Assembly (NCBI GenBank): GCA_964614915.1
Contig: CAZTNC010000011.1
Location: forward strand, 285,092 to 349,091
DNA length: 64,000 nucleotides
DNA from: WTFY01 sp964614915
GTDB taxonomy: Bacteria > Pseudomonadota > Gammaproteobacteria > UBA4575
Direction of reading: 5' to 3'
The translations under genes and the position numbers were made by a program. The notes beneath the pieces are model-generated. The model was not told where the DNA came from and ran no database searches. It worked only from the letters and a program-made list of their open reading frames with translations. Shown one piece after another: positions 43,802 through 52,458 of this stretch (the stretch's first letter is position 1; every line of letters begins with the position of its first letter).

Positions 43802-44842
43802 ATGAGTGTTACAAGTCAGATGGACAATAAGCGCAGAAACCGGTTTCGGACCTTGGCCTTGGTCAGCTGTGCACTGGCTTTGCTGGTGGTGGTGCTGGGC
43901 GCCTATGTACGCCTTTCTGATGCAGGACTGGGCTGCCCGGACTGGCCTGGATGTTACGGCCATCTGCTGGGCATTCCGGAATCTGAGCAAGAAATCTTGC
44001 AGGCCAACCGTGCCTTTCCCGAGCGTGCAGTGGAAGCGGACAAGGCCTGGAAAGAGATGGCTCATCGCTATTTTGCGGGTGTGCTCGGCATTCTGATCCT
44101 GGTTCTCGCCGTGATGGGCCTGCGCAATCGCAAGGACCCGGGGCAGCCCGTGGGCCTGCCGGTGTTTCTGGTGGGCCTGGTAATTTTTCAGGCCCTGCTC
44201 GGGATGTGGACGGTGACCTTGTTGCTCAAGCCAGTGATCGTCATGCTGCATCTGATTGGCGGCTTTGCCGTGTTGTCATTGCTGTGGTGGACGTACCTGG
44301 ATACCGGTACCGAGCGGCTGATCTACCGCCAGCGCCTCAGCCATGCAATTCTGCCGATGCTGGTGGCTGGCTTGTTGCTGTTGATCGGACAGATCATTCT
44401 GGGTGGCTGGACCAGCGCAAATTACGCAGCGCTCGCCTGCATTGATTTTCCGACCTGCCAAGGGCAGTGGTGGCCGCCCATGGATTTCAAGGAAGGTTTC
44501 GTGTTCTGGCGCGGCCTCGGCACCAATTATGAATTCGGGGTGCTGGATAACCCGGCGCGCACGGCCATTCACTTGAGCCATCGATACATGGCTGTCGTGG
44601 TGGCTGCTTACTGGGTGGTATTGCTGATCTACCTGCTGGCCACGAGCCAGGCCACGGCGTCGTTGCGCATCGCCAGTATCGTGACCCTGCTGTTGTTGTC
44701 GGGCCAGTTGGCGTTAGGGATATCGAATATTGTGCTGCACCTGCCAATCGCTGTGGCCGTCATGCACAACGGAGGGGCAGCCCTGCTGCTGCTCAGCGTA
44801 GTGACTTTGGTATATCTCGCCCGCAGCGAGGCGGGCCGGTGA
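43802..44842 (+). CDS. ctaA: Haem A synthase (COX15/CtaA)
   Basis: A 346-residue membrane protein with about eight hydrophobic segments that oxidises the C-8 methyl of haem O to give haem A for cytochrome c oxidase. The conserved motifs are YVRLSDAGLGCPDWPGCYG near the N-terminus, EMAHRYFAGVLG with a haem-ligand His, LGGWTSANYAALACIDFPTCQG, and HLSHRYMA. The start may be at 43802 or at the ATG six codons later. No ctaB or cox genes are in the window. It converges on rpoH with 9 bases between stops. Confidence 0.94.
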   Translation: MSVTSQMDNKRRNRFRTLALVSCALALLVVVLGAYVRLSDAGLGCPDWPGCYGHLLGIPESEQEILQANRAFPERAVEADKAWKEMAHRYFAGVLGILILVLAVMGLRNRKDPGQPVGLPVFLVGLVIFQALLGMWTVTLLLKPVIVMLHLIGGFAVLSLLWWTYLDTGTERLIYRQRLSHAILPMLVAGLLLLIGQIILGGWTSANYAALACIDFPTCQGQWWPPMDFKEGFVFWRGLGTNYEFGVLDNPARTAIHLSHRYMAVVVAAYWVVLLIYLLATSQATASLRIASIVTLLLLSGQLALGISNIVLHLPIAVAVMHNGGAALLLLSVVTLVYLARSEAGR

Positions 44843-44851
44843 CGACGAAAA

Positions 44852-45715
44852 TCAGCTGACGACTGCAGCCTTGAGTGCCTGGATGGCGTTGCTCTCCAGC
44901 TGGCGTATGCGCTCTGCCGAAACCTCGTACTTGGCAGCAAGTTCCTGCAGGGTGGCGCGCTTCTCGCTTAACCAGCGCTGTGCGATGATGTCCCTGCTGC
45001 GCTCGTCCAACACGGTCAGTGCAGTTTGCAGTTGCCGGGCCTGATGGGATTCCCAGTCCTCGTGTTCGACCTGCAGTTCCGGGTTGTCTTCTTCATGGCT
45101 CAGGTAGGCCGCGGGTGCAAAGTGACCTGACTCGTCCTTATGCTCATCGTGATCCTGATCAAATCCGAGGTCATGATTGCTGAGCCGCTTTTCCATCTCC
45201 ACCACTTCGCTGCGCTTGACGCCGAGTTCCTTGGCGACCGTGTCCACCTCATCCTGATTCAGCCAGGCCAAACGTTTCTTGGAGTTGCGCAGGTTGAAGA
45301 ACAGCTTGCGCTGGGCCTTGGTGGTTGCAACTTTGACAATGCGCCAGTTGCGCAGTACGAACTCATGGATCTCGGCGCGAATCCAGTGCACCGCAAACGA
45401 AACCAGACGCACGCCCTTGTGCGGGTTGAAGCGGTTGACAGCCTTCATCAGCCCGACATTGCCTTCCTGAACCAGGTCCGCAAGCGGCAGGCCGTATCCT
45501 AGGTACCCACGCGCCACATGGATCACGAACCGCAGGTTGTGAATGATCAGGGTACGTGCTGCATCCAGGTCGTTGTCCTCATACAGGCGCAGTGCCAGGG
45601 CATGTTCCTCTTCCATGCTCAGCACCGGAATCTGCAACGTTGAGGCGATGTAGCTGTCCAGATTGGCAGTGGAAATCGCCGTTGAAGCTTGCAGAGGTTG
45701 TATGGAGGTTGCCAC
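44852..45715 (-). CDS. rpoH: Heat-shock sigma factor sigma-32
   Basis: This sigma factor directs transcription of heat-shock genes. The RpoH box is present (KVATTKAQRKLFFNLR, about 130-145), preceded by region 2 (LRFVIHVARGYLGYGLPLADLVQEGNVGLMKAV) motifs and followed by region 4 ending KYEVSAERIRQLESNAIQAL. I prefer the GTG at 45715 (287 residues, close to E. coli 284); a TTG at 45754 would add 13 residues. ftsX lies upstream on the same strand, the usual ftsY-ftsE-ftsX-rpoH order. A perfect CIRCE operator lies 59 bases upstream, so HrcA repression is likely. Confidence 0.96.
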   Translation of the reverse strand: MATSIQPLQASTAISTANLDSYIASTLQIPVLSMEEEHALALRLYEDNDLDAARTLIIHNLRFVIHVARGYLGYGLPLADLVQEGNVGLMKAVNRFNPHKGVRLVSFAVHWIRAEIHEFVLRNWRIVKVATTKAQRKLFFNLRNSKKRLAWLNQDEVDTVAKELGVKRSEVVEMEKRLSNHDLGFDQDHDEHKDESGHFAPAAYLSHEEDNPELQVEHEDWESHQARQLQTALTVLDERSRDIIAQRWLSEKRATLQELAAKYEVSAERIRQLESNAIQALKAAVVS

Positions 45716-45773
45716 GATTCTCAAGTTCTCCCAGGTTGGAGTTTTTCGTTTCAATCTTTTTCCACGGGTAATT

Positions 45774-45800
45774 TTAGCACTCTTTTATATAGAGTGCTAA
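45774..45800. promoter_or_regulatory. CIRCE element (HrcA operator) upstream of rpoH
   Basis: TTAGCACTC (45774-45782), nine bases, then GAGTGCTAA (45792-45800): a perfect match to the CIRCE inverted repeat recognised by the heat-shock repressor HrcA. The spacer on the rpoH strand contains TATATAAAA, so the operator may overlap the -10 region. No groES/groEL or dnaK gene is nearby; rpoH is the only gene it can serve here. Confidence 0.92.
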
Positions 45801-45949
45801 AAATTTTTCATATTAAAAATCATATGCTTATGACATATGAACAAAGGCTTTACCGGCGGGATGTACAGGATGACGAAGATCTCCCATTGCTGAATTTTGT
45901 AGGTCAAGGGCCAGGATGCTGGCGAGAGTATCTGTCTTGGACCTGATGT

Positions 45950-46918
45950 TCAGCTGGGTTCTATCCGCACGATGTGGCGTCCAACTGCCAGCCATGAACC
46001 CAGAAGTCCCAGCACAATACTGGTCGCGACCAGCGCCAGGCCCTGCTTGAGATCCGGAAAGATCAACTCGAAATTGCTGTTGTACAGTCCAATCAGGTGT
46101 TGTGCAGGTGCTTCGATAAAGTGCAGCACGAGCAGCACCAGTAATAGCGCCAGACTTCCTCCCAGCAGACCATACCACATGCCACCGTACAGGAAGGGCC
46201 TGCGCACGAAGCGGTTGGTCGCACCGATCAGCTTGGCGACCTCGATTTCCTCGCGTCGATTCTCAATGTCCAGGCGGATGCTGTTGCCGACCACCAGCAG
46301 CACGGAAATGGCCAGGGTGATGCCCAGCATCATGATCGCACGGTGCACCACTCCAGTGATGGCCTGCAACCGCTGCAACCATTGCAGGTCGAGCTGTACC
46401 TGCTCGACTTGGGGGTAGGTCCCGAGATCCTGGACCAGACGGTCCAGATGACCGGCCTGCTTGGCATGCTCAAACGGGGTCAGGGTCAGAGTTGGCGGCA
46501 GAGGATTTTCCTCCAGCCCTTCGATCAGGTATTCGAGCTTGCTGAGTTTGCGAAACTCCTCCAAGGCCTGCTGTGCTGATACGTACTTGATGCTTTCGAT
46601 CTCCTCGAGCGCGGCCAGGCGCGTGCGAAGTGTCTTGATCTCGGTTTCACTGCTGTCCACGTTCAAAAACAGCGTGATTTGTCCGGAGTCGTCCCATTTT
46701 TCGGTGATCGCCTGCAGATTATCCAGCAGCAGGTACATACAGGCCGGTAGCGCCAGCGCTACGGCGATCATGAGGATAGTCAGCGTCGATGCGAACGGGT
46801 GGCGGTACAGCTTGCCGAGGCTGAATACCAGGCTGCGCAGATGCTCGCGCACCAGCGCACGAAAGCGCATCAGGGAGTTCGGCCGATTCGGGGAAGGTCT
46901 GCGTCGGGATACCTGCAT
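45950..46918 (-). CDS. ftsX: Cell division protein FtsX (ABC permease-like)
   Basis: A 322-residue inner-membrane protein with one N-terminal hydrophobic segment (near 45-65), a periplasmic domain (about 70-170) and three C-terminal segments, the FtsX layout. Conserved features include FASTLTILMIAVALALPACMY, the periplasmic KYVSAQQALEEF and the cytoplasmic NRREEIEVAKLIGATNRFVRRPFLY. With FtsE it controls murein hydrolase activation (via EnvC) at the septum. It follows ftsE by 37 bases. Confidence 0.95.
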   Translation of the reverse strand: MQVSRRRPSPNRPNSLMRFRALVREHLRSLVFSLGKLYRHPFASTLTILMIAVALALPACMYLLLDNLQAITEKWDDSGQITLFLNVDSSETEIKTLRTRLAALEEIESIKYVSAQQALEEFRKLSKLEYLIEGLEENPLPPTLTLTPFEHAKQAGHLDRLVQDLGTYPQVEQVQLDLQWLQRLQAITGVVHRAIMMLGITLAISVLLVVGNSIRLDIENRREEIEVAKLIGATNRFVRRPFLYGGMWYGLLGGSLALLLVLLVLHFIEAPAQHLIGLYNSNFELIFPDLKQGLALVATSIVLGLLGSWLAVGRHIVRIEPS

Positions 46919-46955
46919 GTTCCTGTGAAGGTTTGTGCTGCCGTGTTACCTGCTA

Positions 46956-47627
46956 TCAGGCCGGTTGTGCCTGTCCATTGATGCACTGTCCGTCCTGCAG
47001 GCGGATAATGCGTTTGCCCAGACGGGAAATCAGGTCCAGATCATGACTGGCGATCAGCACGGTGACACCGACCTGGTTGAACTCGGAAAAAAGCTGCATG
47101 ATCTCGGCCGACAAACCCGGGTCCAGGTTGCCAGTCGGTTCGTCCGCCAGCAAAATTGCCGGCTTGTGGACGACCGCACGTGCGATCCCGACCCGCTGCT
47201 GTTCCCCCCCGGACAATGTGATGGGCATGGCCTTTTCCTTGTTCAGTAATGCCACCTTGTCCAGAGCAGCCCGCACCCGGCGGCTGATTTCTGCCCGCGC
47301 ATAACCTGCGATCTGCAACGGCAGGGACACGTTGTCGAAGACACTGCGGTCGTACAGCAGATGGTGATCCTGGAATACGATTCCCATGAATCTTCGCAAG
47401 TTGGGAATCTTGCGCTTGGGGATGTGTGTGATATTTTTCTGGTTGACCAAAATCCGGCCCCGGGTCGGGCGCTCGATGGCCGCAATCAGTTTCAGCAAGG
47501 TGCTTTTGCCCGCACCCGAAGGCCCGGTGAGAAATGCCATTTCGCCACGTTCGAGCACCAGGTCCAGTTGCGTCAGGGCTTCACGGTTTCCCGGGTATCG
47601 CTTGGTGACATTCTGCAGTTCAATCAT
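46956..47627 (-). CDS. ftsE: Cell division ATP-binding protein FtsE
   Basis: A 223-residue ABC ATPase that partners FtsX. Walker A is GPSGAGKST, the signature is LSGGEQQRVGIARA and Walker B ILLADEPTGNLD. The start MIELQNVTKRYPGN is standard. It lies between ftsY (27 bases upstream) and ftsX in a single minus-strand operon. Confidence 0.96.
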   Translation of the reverse strand: MIELQNVTKRYPGNREALTQLDLVLERGEMAFLTGPSGAGKSTLLKLIAAIERPTRGRILVNQKNITHIPKRKIPNLRRFMGIVFQDHHLLYDRSVFDNVSLPLQIAGYARAEISRRVRAALDKVALLNKEKAMPITLSGGEQQRVGIARAVVHKPAILLADEPTGNLDPGLSAEIMQLFSEFNQVGVTVLIASHDLDLISRLGKRIIRLQDGQCINGQAQPA

Positions 47628-47654
47628 CGGTCCGTGCCTGACACCGGTTCCTGC

Positions 47655-48569
47655 CTAGGCATGCAACAGGGCTTCGGCATACCGGTAGGCATCAAATACG
47701 CGCAAATCCTCGATGCCCTCACCCACACCAATATAGCGAATCGGGATCTCCAGCCGATCGGCGATGGCAATGACGGTGCCACCCTTGGCCGTACCATCCA
47801 GCTTGGTCACACACAGGCCTGTAAGGTTCAGTACCTCGTGAAAGCCTAGCGCCTGCTTCAGGGCATTTTGTCCGGTACCGGCTTCCAGCACCAGCAGGAT
47901 TTCATGCGGTGCCTCGGGCTCTATTTTTTGCATGGCCCGCTTGATCTTGAGCAGTTCGTCCATCAGGTTTTGCTGGGTATGCAGCCGCCCTGCAGTATCG
48001 GCAATCAGCACGTCGATGTCGCGTGCCTTCGCAGACTGGTATGCATCGAACACGACGGCGGCGCTGTCCGCCCCGCTTTTTTGCGCTACCACAGGCACCT
48101 CAATTTTCTTTCCCCAGGATTGCAACTGCTCGACCGCTGCCGCACGAAAGGTATCCCCGGCGGCCAGCATCACGGTCTGGTCCTGCCCGGTCAGGCGGTG
48201 GGCAATCTTGCCGATGGTGGTGGTCTTGCCCGCCCCGTTGATGCCGACCACCAGAATGGTGAAGGGCTTGCTGCCACGGGTCAGTAGTGGCTTGTTGCAG
48301 GCCGCCATGATTTCTGCGAGGCTTTCCTGCAGAAGTGCATCCGCCCCCTGGGCCTCACCGCTGCGACTGCGCAGGCGCGTTTTCAGATCGTCGATGATCC
48401 GGGTAGTCGTCTCGATACCCACATCCGCGAGCAGCAAGCGGTCTTCCAGTTCACTGAGCAGATCCTCGCTGTTATTCCGCCACGCAGCCGCAGGGATGCC
48501 ACTGGTTAGCACATTTCTGGTTTTTTGCAGGCCCAGGCGCAGCCGTGAAAAAACTCCGGTTTCAGGCAT
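47655..48569 (-). CDS. ftsY: Signal recognition particle receptor FtsY
   Basis: A 304-residue SRP GTPase of the inner-membrane targeting pathway. It carries the N domain, the P-loop GINGAGKTTTIGKIAHRL, DTFRAAAVEQL, ADTAGRLHTQQNLMDEL and TKLDGTAKGG. Where most FtsY proteins read LDAGTGQNA, this one reads LEAGTGQNA. The acidic N-terminal A domain is almost absent (the N domain begins within about 10 residues), as in some other proteobacteria. The gene heads ftsY-ftsE-ftsX and is divergent from the M16 peptidase pair. Confidence 0.96.
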   Translation of the reverse strand: MPETGVFSRLRLGLQKTRNVLTSGIPAAAWRNNSEDLLSELEDRLLLADVGIETTTRIIDDLKTRLRSRSGEAQGADALLQESLAEIMAACNKPLLTRGSKPFTILVVGINGAGKTTTIGKIAHRLTGQDQTVMLAAGDTFRAAAVEQLQSWGKKIEVPVVAQKSGADSAAVVFDAYQSAKARDIDVLIADTAGRLHTQQNLMDELLKIKRAMQKIEPEAPHEILLVLEAGTGQNALKQALGFHEVLNLTGLCVTKLDGTAKGGTVIAIADRLEIPIRYIGVGEGIEDLRVFDAYRYAEALLHA

Positions 48570-48662
48570 GGATTTCGGGCAAACAGTTATAGTAAGGTTC
48601 GCTGATCATACATCAATGCATCCGACGCGATGCTAATCCTAACATCCCAACACCCATCATTT

Positions 48663-50045
48663 ATGGAAGTAGCCAAAATTGCCGGACTGCTGCTGGGCCT
48701 GGCACTCTTTGGCCATGCGCAGGCCGGTTCCGGGAACACCCACGAGATGGTGTTGGACAATGGCCTGAAAGTCATTGTCAAGGAAGATCATCGAGCCCCT
48801 GTGGCGGTTTCCCAAATCTGGTACCGCGTGGGATCTGCCCAGGAACATAACGGTATCACCGGAATATCCCACATGCTCGAGCACATGATGTTCAAGGGCA
48901 CGGAAAAATATTCTGCCGAGAAATTTACATCGACACTGGCGGAAATCGGCGCACGTGACAATGCATTCACCGGGCGCGACTACACTGCCTACTTTCAAGT
49001 AATGGGCCGCGATCACCTGGAGGTGAGTTTCGACATCGAGTCGGACCGCATGGTCAACCTGATCCTCACACAGGAAGATTTTGACAGCGAGCGCGAGGTC
49101 GTCAAGGAGGAGCGACGTTTGCGCACCGACGATGATCCGAATGCACTCGTCTACGAGCAACTGAGTGCAGCCGCTTTCTCCAGCAGTCCGTATCACCACC
49201 CAGTGATCGGATGGATGAACGATCTGGAGCATCTCGAGCTTGAGGATCTGAGTCGTTGGTACCAACGCTGGTATGCGCCAAACAACGCCAGCTTGGTAGT
49301 GGTGGGGGATGTTGAGCCCGAGGCCGTGTTTGCTTTGGCCCGCAAGTACTTCGGCGCAATCGAGCGCCGGCATATCCGCAACAGCAAGCCGCGGGTCGAG
49401 CCCGTCCAGAGCGGGCTGCGCCGCATCAAGGTGAAAGCCGTCGCCAAACTGCCGTACATTCTGTTGGGATACAAGGCGCCGAGCCTGACCACGGCTGAAC
49501 AGGACTGGGAACCATATGCCCTGTCGGTACTGTCCGGCGTGCTCGACGGGGGCCGCAGCGCGCGGCTCAGCAAGCACTTGGTGCGGGAAATGGAAATAGC
49601 CGCCAGTGCAGGCGCCGGATACAGTCTGTATGCCCGCTATCCCACCCTGTTCCTGATGGAGGCCACGCCTGCGCCACAGCACAACCTGGAGGATGTCGAG
49701 CAGGCCCTCTATGCCGAGATTCGGGCACTGCAGGAAGATCTGGTCAGCGAACGGGAACTTGCCCGTGTCAAGGCACAGGTCATCGCCAGCGAAGTGTATG
49801 CGCAGGACTCCATCCGTGCGCAAGCTGGCGTAATTGGCCGACTTGAATCGGCGGGACTGGGCTGGCGTGTGATGGACGAATACAGCCGGCGCATCAATGC
49901 GATCAGTGCCGAGCAGGTGCGCCAGGTGGCCCGCACCTACCTAATCGAGGACCGCCTCACCGTGTCCGTACTGGAGCCGTTGCGCGAACCGCTGCAAGCC
50001 GGCGGGAGGATCGGTGCGGCTGTGGTATCCGATGCTGCACACTAG
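48663..50045 (+). CDS. M16-family zinc metallopeptidase, catalytic subunit
   Basis: A 460-residue insulinase/processing-peptidase-type protein. The signal peptide is MEVAKIAGLLLGLALFGHAQA, so it acts in the periplasm or beyond. The inverted zinc motif HxxEH is present as HMLEHMMFKG, with the downstream zinc-ligand Glu in the usual SEREVVKEERR region. ATG at 48663 was chosen to start on the signal peptide; an upstream ATG at 48630 is possible. It overlaps the next M16 gene, which lacks the zinc motif. Such an active/inactive pair next to ftsY is common in Pseudomonas-type genomes. Confidence 0.92.
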   Translation: MEVAKIAGLLLGLALFGHAQAGSGNTHEMVLDNGLKVIVKEDHRAPVAVSQIWYRVGSAQEHNGITGISHMLEHMMFKGTEKYSAEKFTSTLAEIGARDNAFTGRDYTAYFQVMGRDHLEVSFDIESDRMVNLILTQEDFDSEREVVKEERRLRTDDDPNALVYEQLSAAAFSSSPYHHPVIGWMNDLEHLELEDLSRWYQRWYAPNNASLVVVGDVEPEAVFALARKYFGAIERRHIRNSKPRVEPVQSGLRRIKVKAVAKLPYILLGYKAPSLTTAEQDWEPYALSVLSGVLDGGRSARLSKHLVREMEIAASAGAGYSLYARYPTLFLMEATPAPQHNLEDVEQALYAEIRALQEDLVSERELARVKAQVIASEVYAQDSIRAQAGVIGRLESAGLGWRVMDEYSRRINAISAEQVRQVARTYLIEDRLTVSVLEPLREPLQAGGRIGAAVVSDAAH

Positions 50046-51360
50046 TACACCATTGAGAGTTGCCTGCGGCACACTGTGGCTTTGTGTGGCGCTGCTCGGA
50101 AATGCCGTGGCCGCACCTTCGATCGAGCAGTGGACCAGTGCTCAGGCTGTTCGCACCCTGTTCGTGGCGGCCCCGGAGTTGCCAATGCTGGACATCGCCG
50201 TGACCTTTGGTGCCGGCAGTGACCGGGACGCTGAACTTGCCGGTCTCTCGCAGCTCACGCATGGTCTGCTGAGTGCCGGTACCGAAGCCATGGATGCCGA
50301 TACGGTGGCCGAGAGATTCGAAGAGGTCGGCGCCCGCTACGGGTACGACGTCAATCTGGATCATTCCAGAGTCAGCTTGCGCAGTCTGACCGAGGAGCGG
50401 CTGCTTGAGCAGGCGTTGTCTACCTTCGTCGAGATCCTGACCCGTCCCGGCTTTCCGCAAAAGGACTTCCTGCGTTTGAAGAACCAAGCGCTTACTGCAA
50501 TCCGCGACGAGCAGCAACGCCCGGACAGGATTGCTGGTAAGGCGTTCTACCAGGCCGTATACGGCACTCATCCCTACGCACAGCCGGTTTCGGGAAGCGA
50601 GAGCAGCATGCAGGCCATTGCACTGGCGGATGTCAAGGCATTCCAGCGGCAGTATCTGGTTGCGGAAAATGCCACAATTGCAATCGTTGGAGACTTGGAT
50701 ACGGATCAGGCCCGCCGAATTTCCGAGTACATTGCATCCCATCTTCCCAGGGGCACGCAGCCTGCGCTCGCACCACCCCCGCAGCCTGCAACAGAGGGCC
50801 AGTACCGGTTTATTCCCTATCCCTCCCAGCAGTCGCATGTCTACCTGGGGCAGTTGGGTATTGCCCGGGGAGATCCGGATTATTTCATCCTGTACACCGG
50901 CAATTATGTCCTGGGCGGAGGCGGTTTCAGCTCGCGTTTGATGAAAAGGATCCGCAAGCAACTGGGGTTGTCCTACAGCGTATACAGTTACTTCTTCCCC
51001 TTGCAGCAACCGGGGCCTTTCATGCTGGGTCTGCAGACACGCGCCGATCAGGCCCAGATGGCACTCGATCAGGCTTGGCAACTGGTTCAGGACTATGTGG
51101 ACCAGGGTCCCAGCGAGGAAGAGCTGGAACTCGCCAAGAAAAGCATCATCGGCGGTTTTCCGTTACGGGTAGACCAGAACAGCGATATCCTGGCGTATTT
51201 GTCGTTGATCGGGTACTACGACCTGCCTCTGGACTACCTCGAGACCTTCACCACACACATTGCCGAGGTCACACAGGAGGATGTTCGAGTAGCGTTCAGC
51301 CGGCATTTGCACACTGACCGCATGGTCAAGATTGTCGTTGGTGGTCCCGAAGAGGAATAG
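50014..51360 (+). CDS. M16-family peptidase, non-catalytic partner subunit
   Basis: A 448-residue M16 relative whose zinc motif is lost (LSQLTHGLLSAG stands at the HxxEH position). The C-terminal part keeps the glycine-rich loop and the RKQLGLSYSVYSYF region used for substrate binding in the inactive halves of M16 heterodimers. The N-terminus (VACGTLWLCVALLGNAVAA) is a signal peptide. It starts with GTG at 50014 or ATG at 50032, inside the end of the catalytic gene, and probably forms a heterodimer with it. Confidence 0.9.
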   Translation: MRLWYPMLHTSTPLRVACGTLWLCVALLGNAVAAPSIEQWTSAQAVRTLFVAAPELPMLDIAVTFGAGSDRDAELAGLSQLTHGLLSAGTEAMDADTVAERFEEVGARYGYDVNLDHSRVSLRSLTEERLLEQALSTFVEILTRPGFPQKDFLRLKNQALTAIRDEQQRPDRIAGKAFYQAVYGTHPYAQPVSGSESSMQAIALADVKAFQRQYLVAENATIAIVGDLDTDQARRISEYIASHLPRGTQPALAPPPQPATEGQYRFIPYPSQQSHVYLGQLGIARGDPDYFILYTGNYVLGGGGFSSRLMKRIRKQLGLSYSVYSYFFPLQQPGPFMLGLQTRADQAQMALDQAWQLVQDYVDQGPSEEELELAKKSIIGGFPLRVDQNSDILAYLSLIGYYDLPLDYLETFTTHIAEVTQEDVRVAFSRHLHTDRMVKIVVGGPEEE

Positions 51361-51910
51361 CCTGCGCATCGTCGGCGGCGTTTGGCGCAGCCGTCGGATC
51401 CAGTTTGCAAATACTCCGGGTATCCGGCCCACTCCAGACCGGGTGCGTGAGACCCTGTTCAACTGGCTGGCCGACAAAATCGACGGTGCACGCTGTCTGG
51501 ACCTGTTTGCCGGCAGTGGTGCACTGGGATTTGAAGCGGCTTCCCGGGGGGCCTCGCATGTCACCCTGGTGGATCGCGATGCTTCGGTGGTGGCTATGCT
51601 GGAGTTGCAGAAACAAGCCCTGCGGGCTCGGCAGGTGGATATCGTATGCCAAGATGCACTGGACTATGTGCAGCGGGCAAGAGAGCCGTTCGATATCGTG
51701 TTCCTCGATCCTCCCTTTGCAACAGACCTGGACCGGCAGGTATTGCCGGAGCTGGTCACTCACCGACTGGTGCGCCCGCCCGCCCGGGTCTATGTGGAAT
51801 CCCCGGCCAATCGGATCCTGGAATTTCCGGGCTCCCTGTGCTGCATCCGTGAAAAAACGGCGGGACAGGTGCGTTACCAGCTGTACGCGCTGGAAGATAA
51901 AATCGTGTGA
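51332..51910 (+). CDS. rsmD: 16S rRNA (guanine-966-N2)-methyltransferase
   Basis: A 192-residue SAM methyltransferase that modifies G966 of 16S rRNA. The N-terminus LRIVGGVWRSRRIQF, the substrate-recognition RPTPDRVRETLFNWL, the SAM motif CLDLFAGSGALGFEA and the catalytic DIVFLDPPF are standard. The start is uncertain: TTG at 51332 or GTG at 51341, both inside the end of the M16 gene. coaD follows by 46 bases. Confidence 0.94.
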   Translation: MSLVVPKRNSLRIVGGVWRSRRIQFANTPGIRPTPDRVRETLFNWLADKIDGARCLDLFAGSGALGFEAASRGASHVTLVDRDASVVAMLELQKQALRARQVDIVCQDALDYVQRAREPFDIVFLDPPFATDLDRQVLPELVTHRLVRPPARVYVESPANRILEFPGSLCCIREKTAGQVRYQLYALEDKIV

Positions 51911-51956
51911 CAAAGCCCCCGGGGGCGCCGGGATCGCTTCATGCTAGAATCCGCGC

Positions 51957-52442
51957 ATGGCACTCGTGGCAGTCTATCCGGGCACCTTTGACCCGATTAC
52001 CAACGGTCATACTGACTTGGTGCGCCGGGCCTGTGTCCTGTTTGATAGCGTGGTCGTGGGTGTCGCGGTCCGCGGCGGCGGCAAACAGCCGTTTTTTGAT
52101 CTGGCCGAACGGGTCGAGCTTGCCCAGCAGTCGCTGGCGCGGATCCCCAATGCGAAGGTGCACGGTTTTGACGGCCTACTGGTGGATTTTGCACGCCAGC
52201 AAGGAGCCAAGGCCATCTTGAGAGGGTTGCGTGCGGTTTCGGACTTCGAATTTGAATTCCAACTGGCCAGCATGAACCGCCAGCTGGACGATCAGTTTGA
52301 GACCATTTTCATGACACCCTCGGAAGAGCATACCTTCATCTCCTCGAGCCTGGTGCGAGAGATTGCAAGTCTCGGCGGCGACGTGTCCCGGTTTGTTTCC
52401 CCTCCGGTGGTCAAGGCCTTGCAAATCAAGCTGTCCGGCTGA
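51957..52442 (+). CDS. coaD: Phosphopantetheine adenylyltransferase
   Basis: A 161-residue nucleotidyltransferase for the penultimate step of CoA synthesis. The start MALVAVYPGTFDPITNGHTDLV contains the TxGH-type nucleotide motif (TNGH), and the later EEHTFISSSLVREIA is the ISSTxVR-like signature. It lies after rsmD as in many proteobacteria. Confidence 0.97.
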   Translation: MALVAVYPGTFDPITNGHTDLVRRACVLFDSVVVGVAVRGGGKQPFFDLAERVELAQQSLARIPNAKVHGFDGLLVDFARQQGAKAILRGLRAVSDFEFEFQLASMNRQLDDQFETIFMTPSEEHTFISSSLVREIASLGGDVSRFVSPPVVKALQIKLSG

Positions 52443-52458
52443 AACCCTTTTGTTTGAA

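Noticed and set aside
45828..46178. A 116-codon minus-strand frame near ftsX
   Set aside because: It overlaps the 3' end of ftsX in another frame and has no recognisable features.
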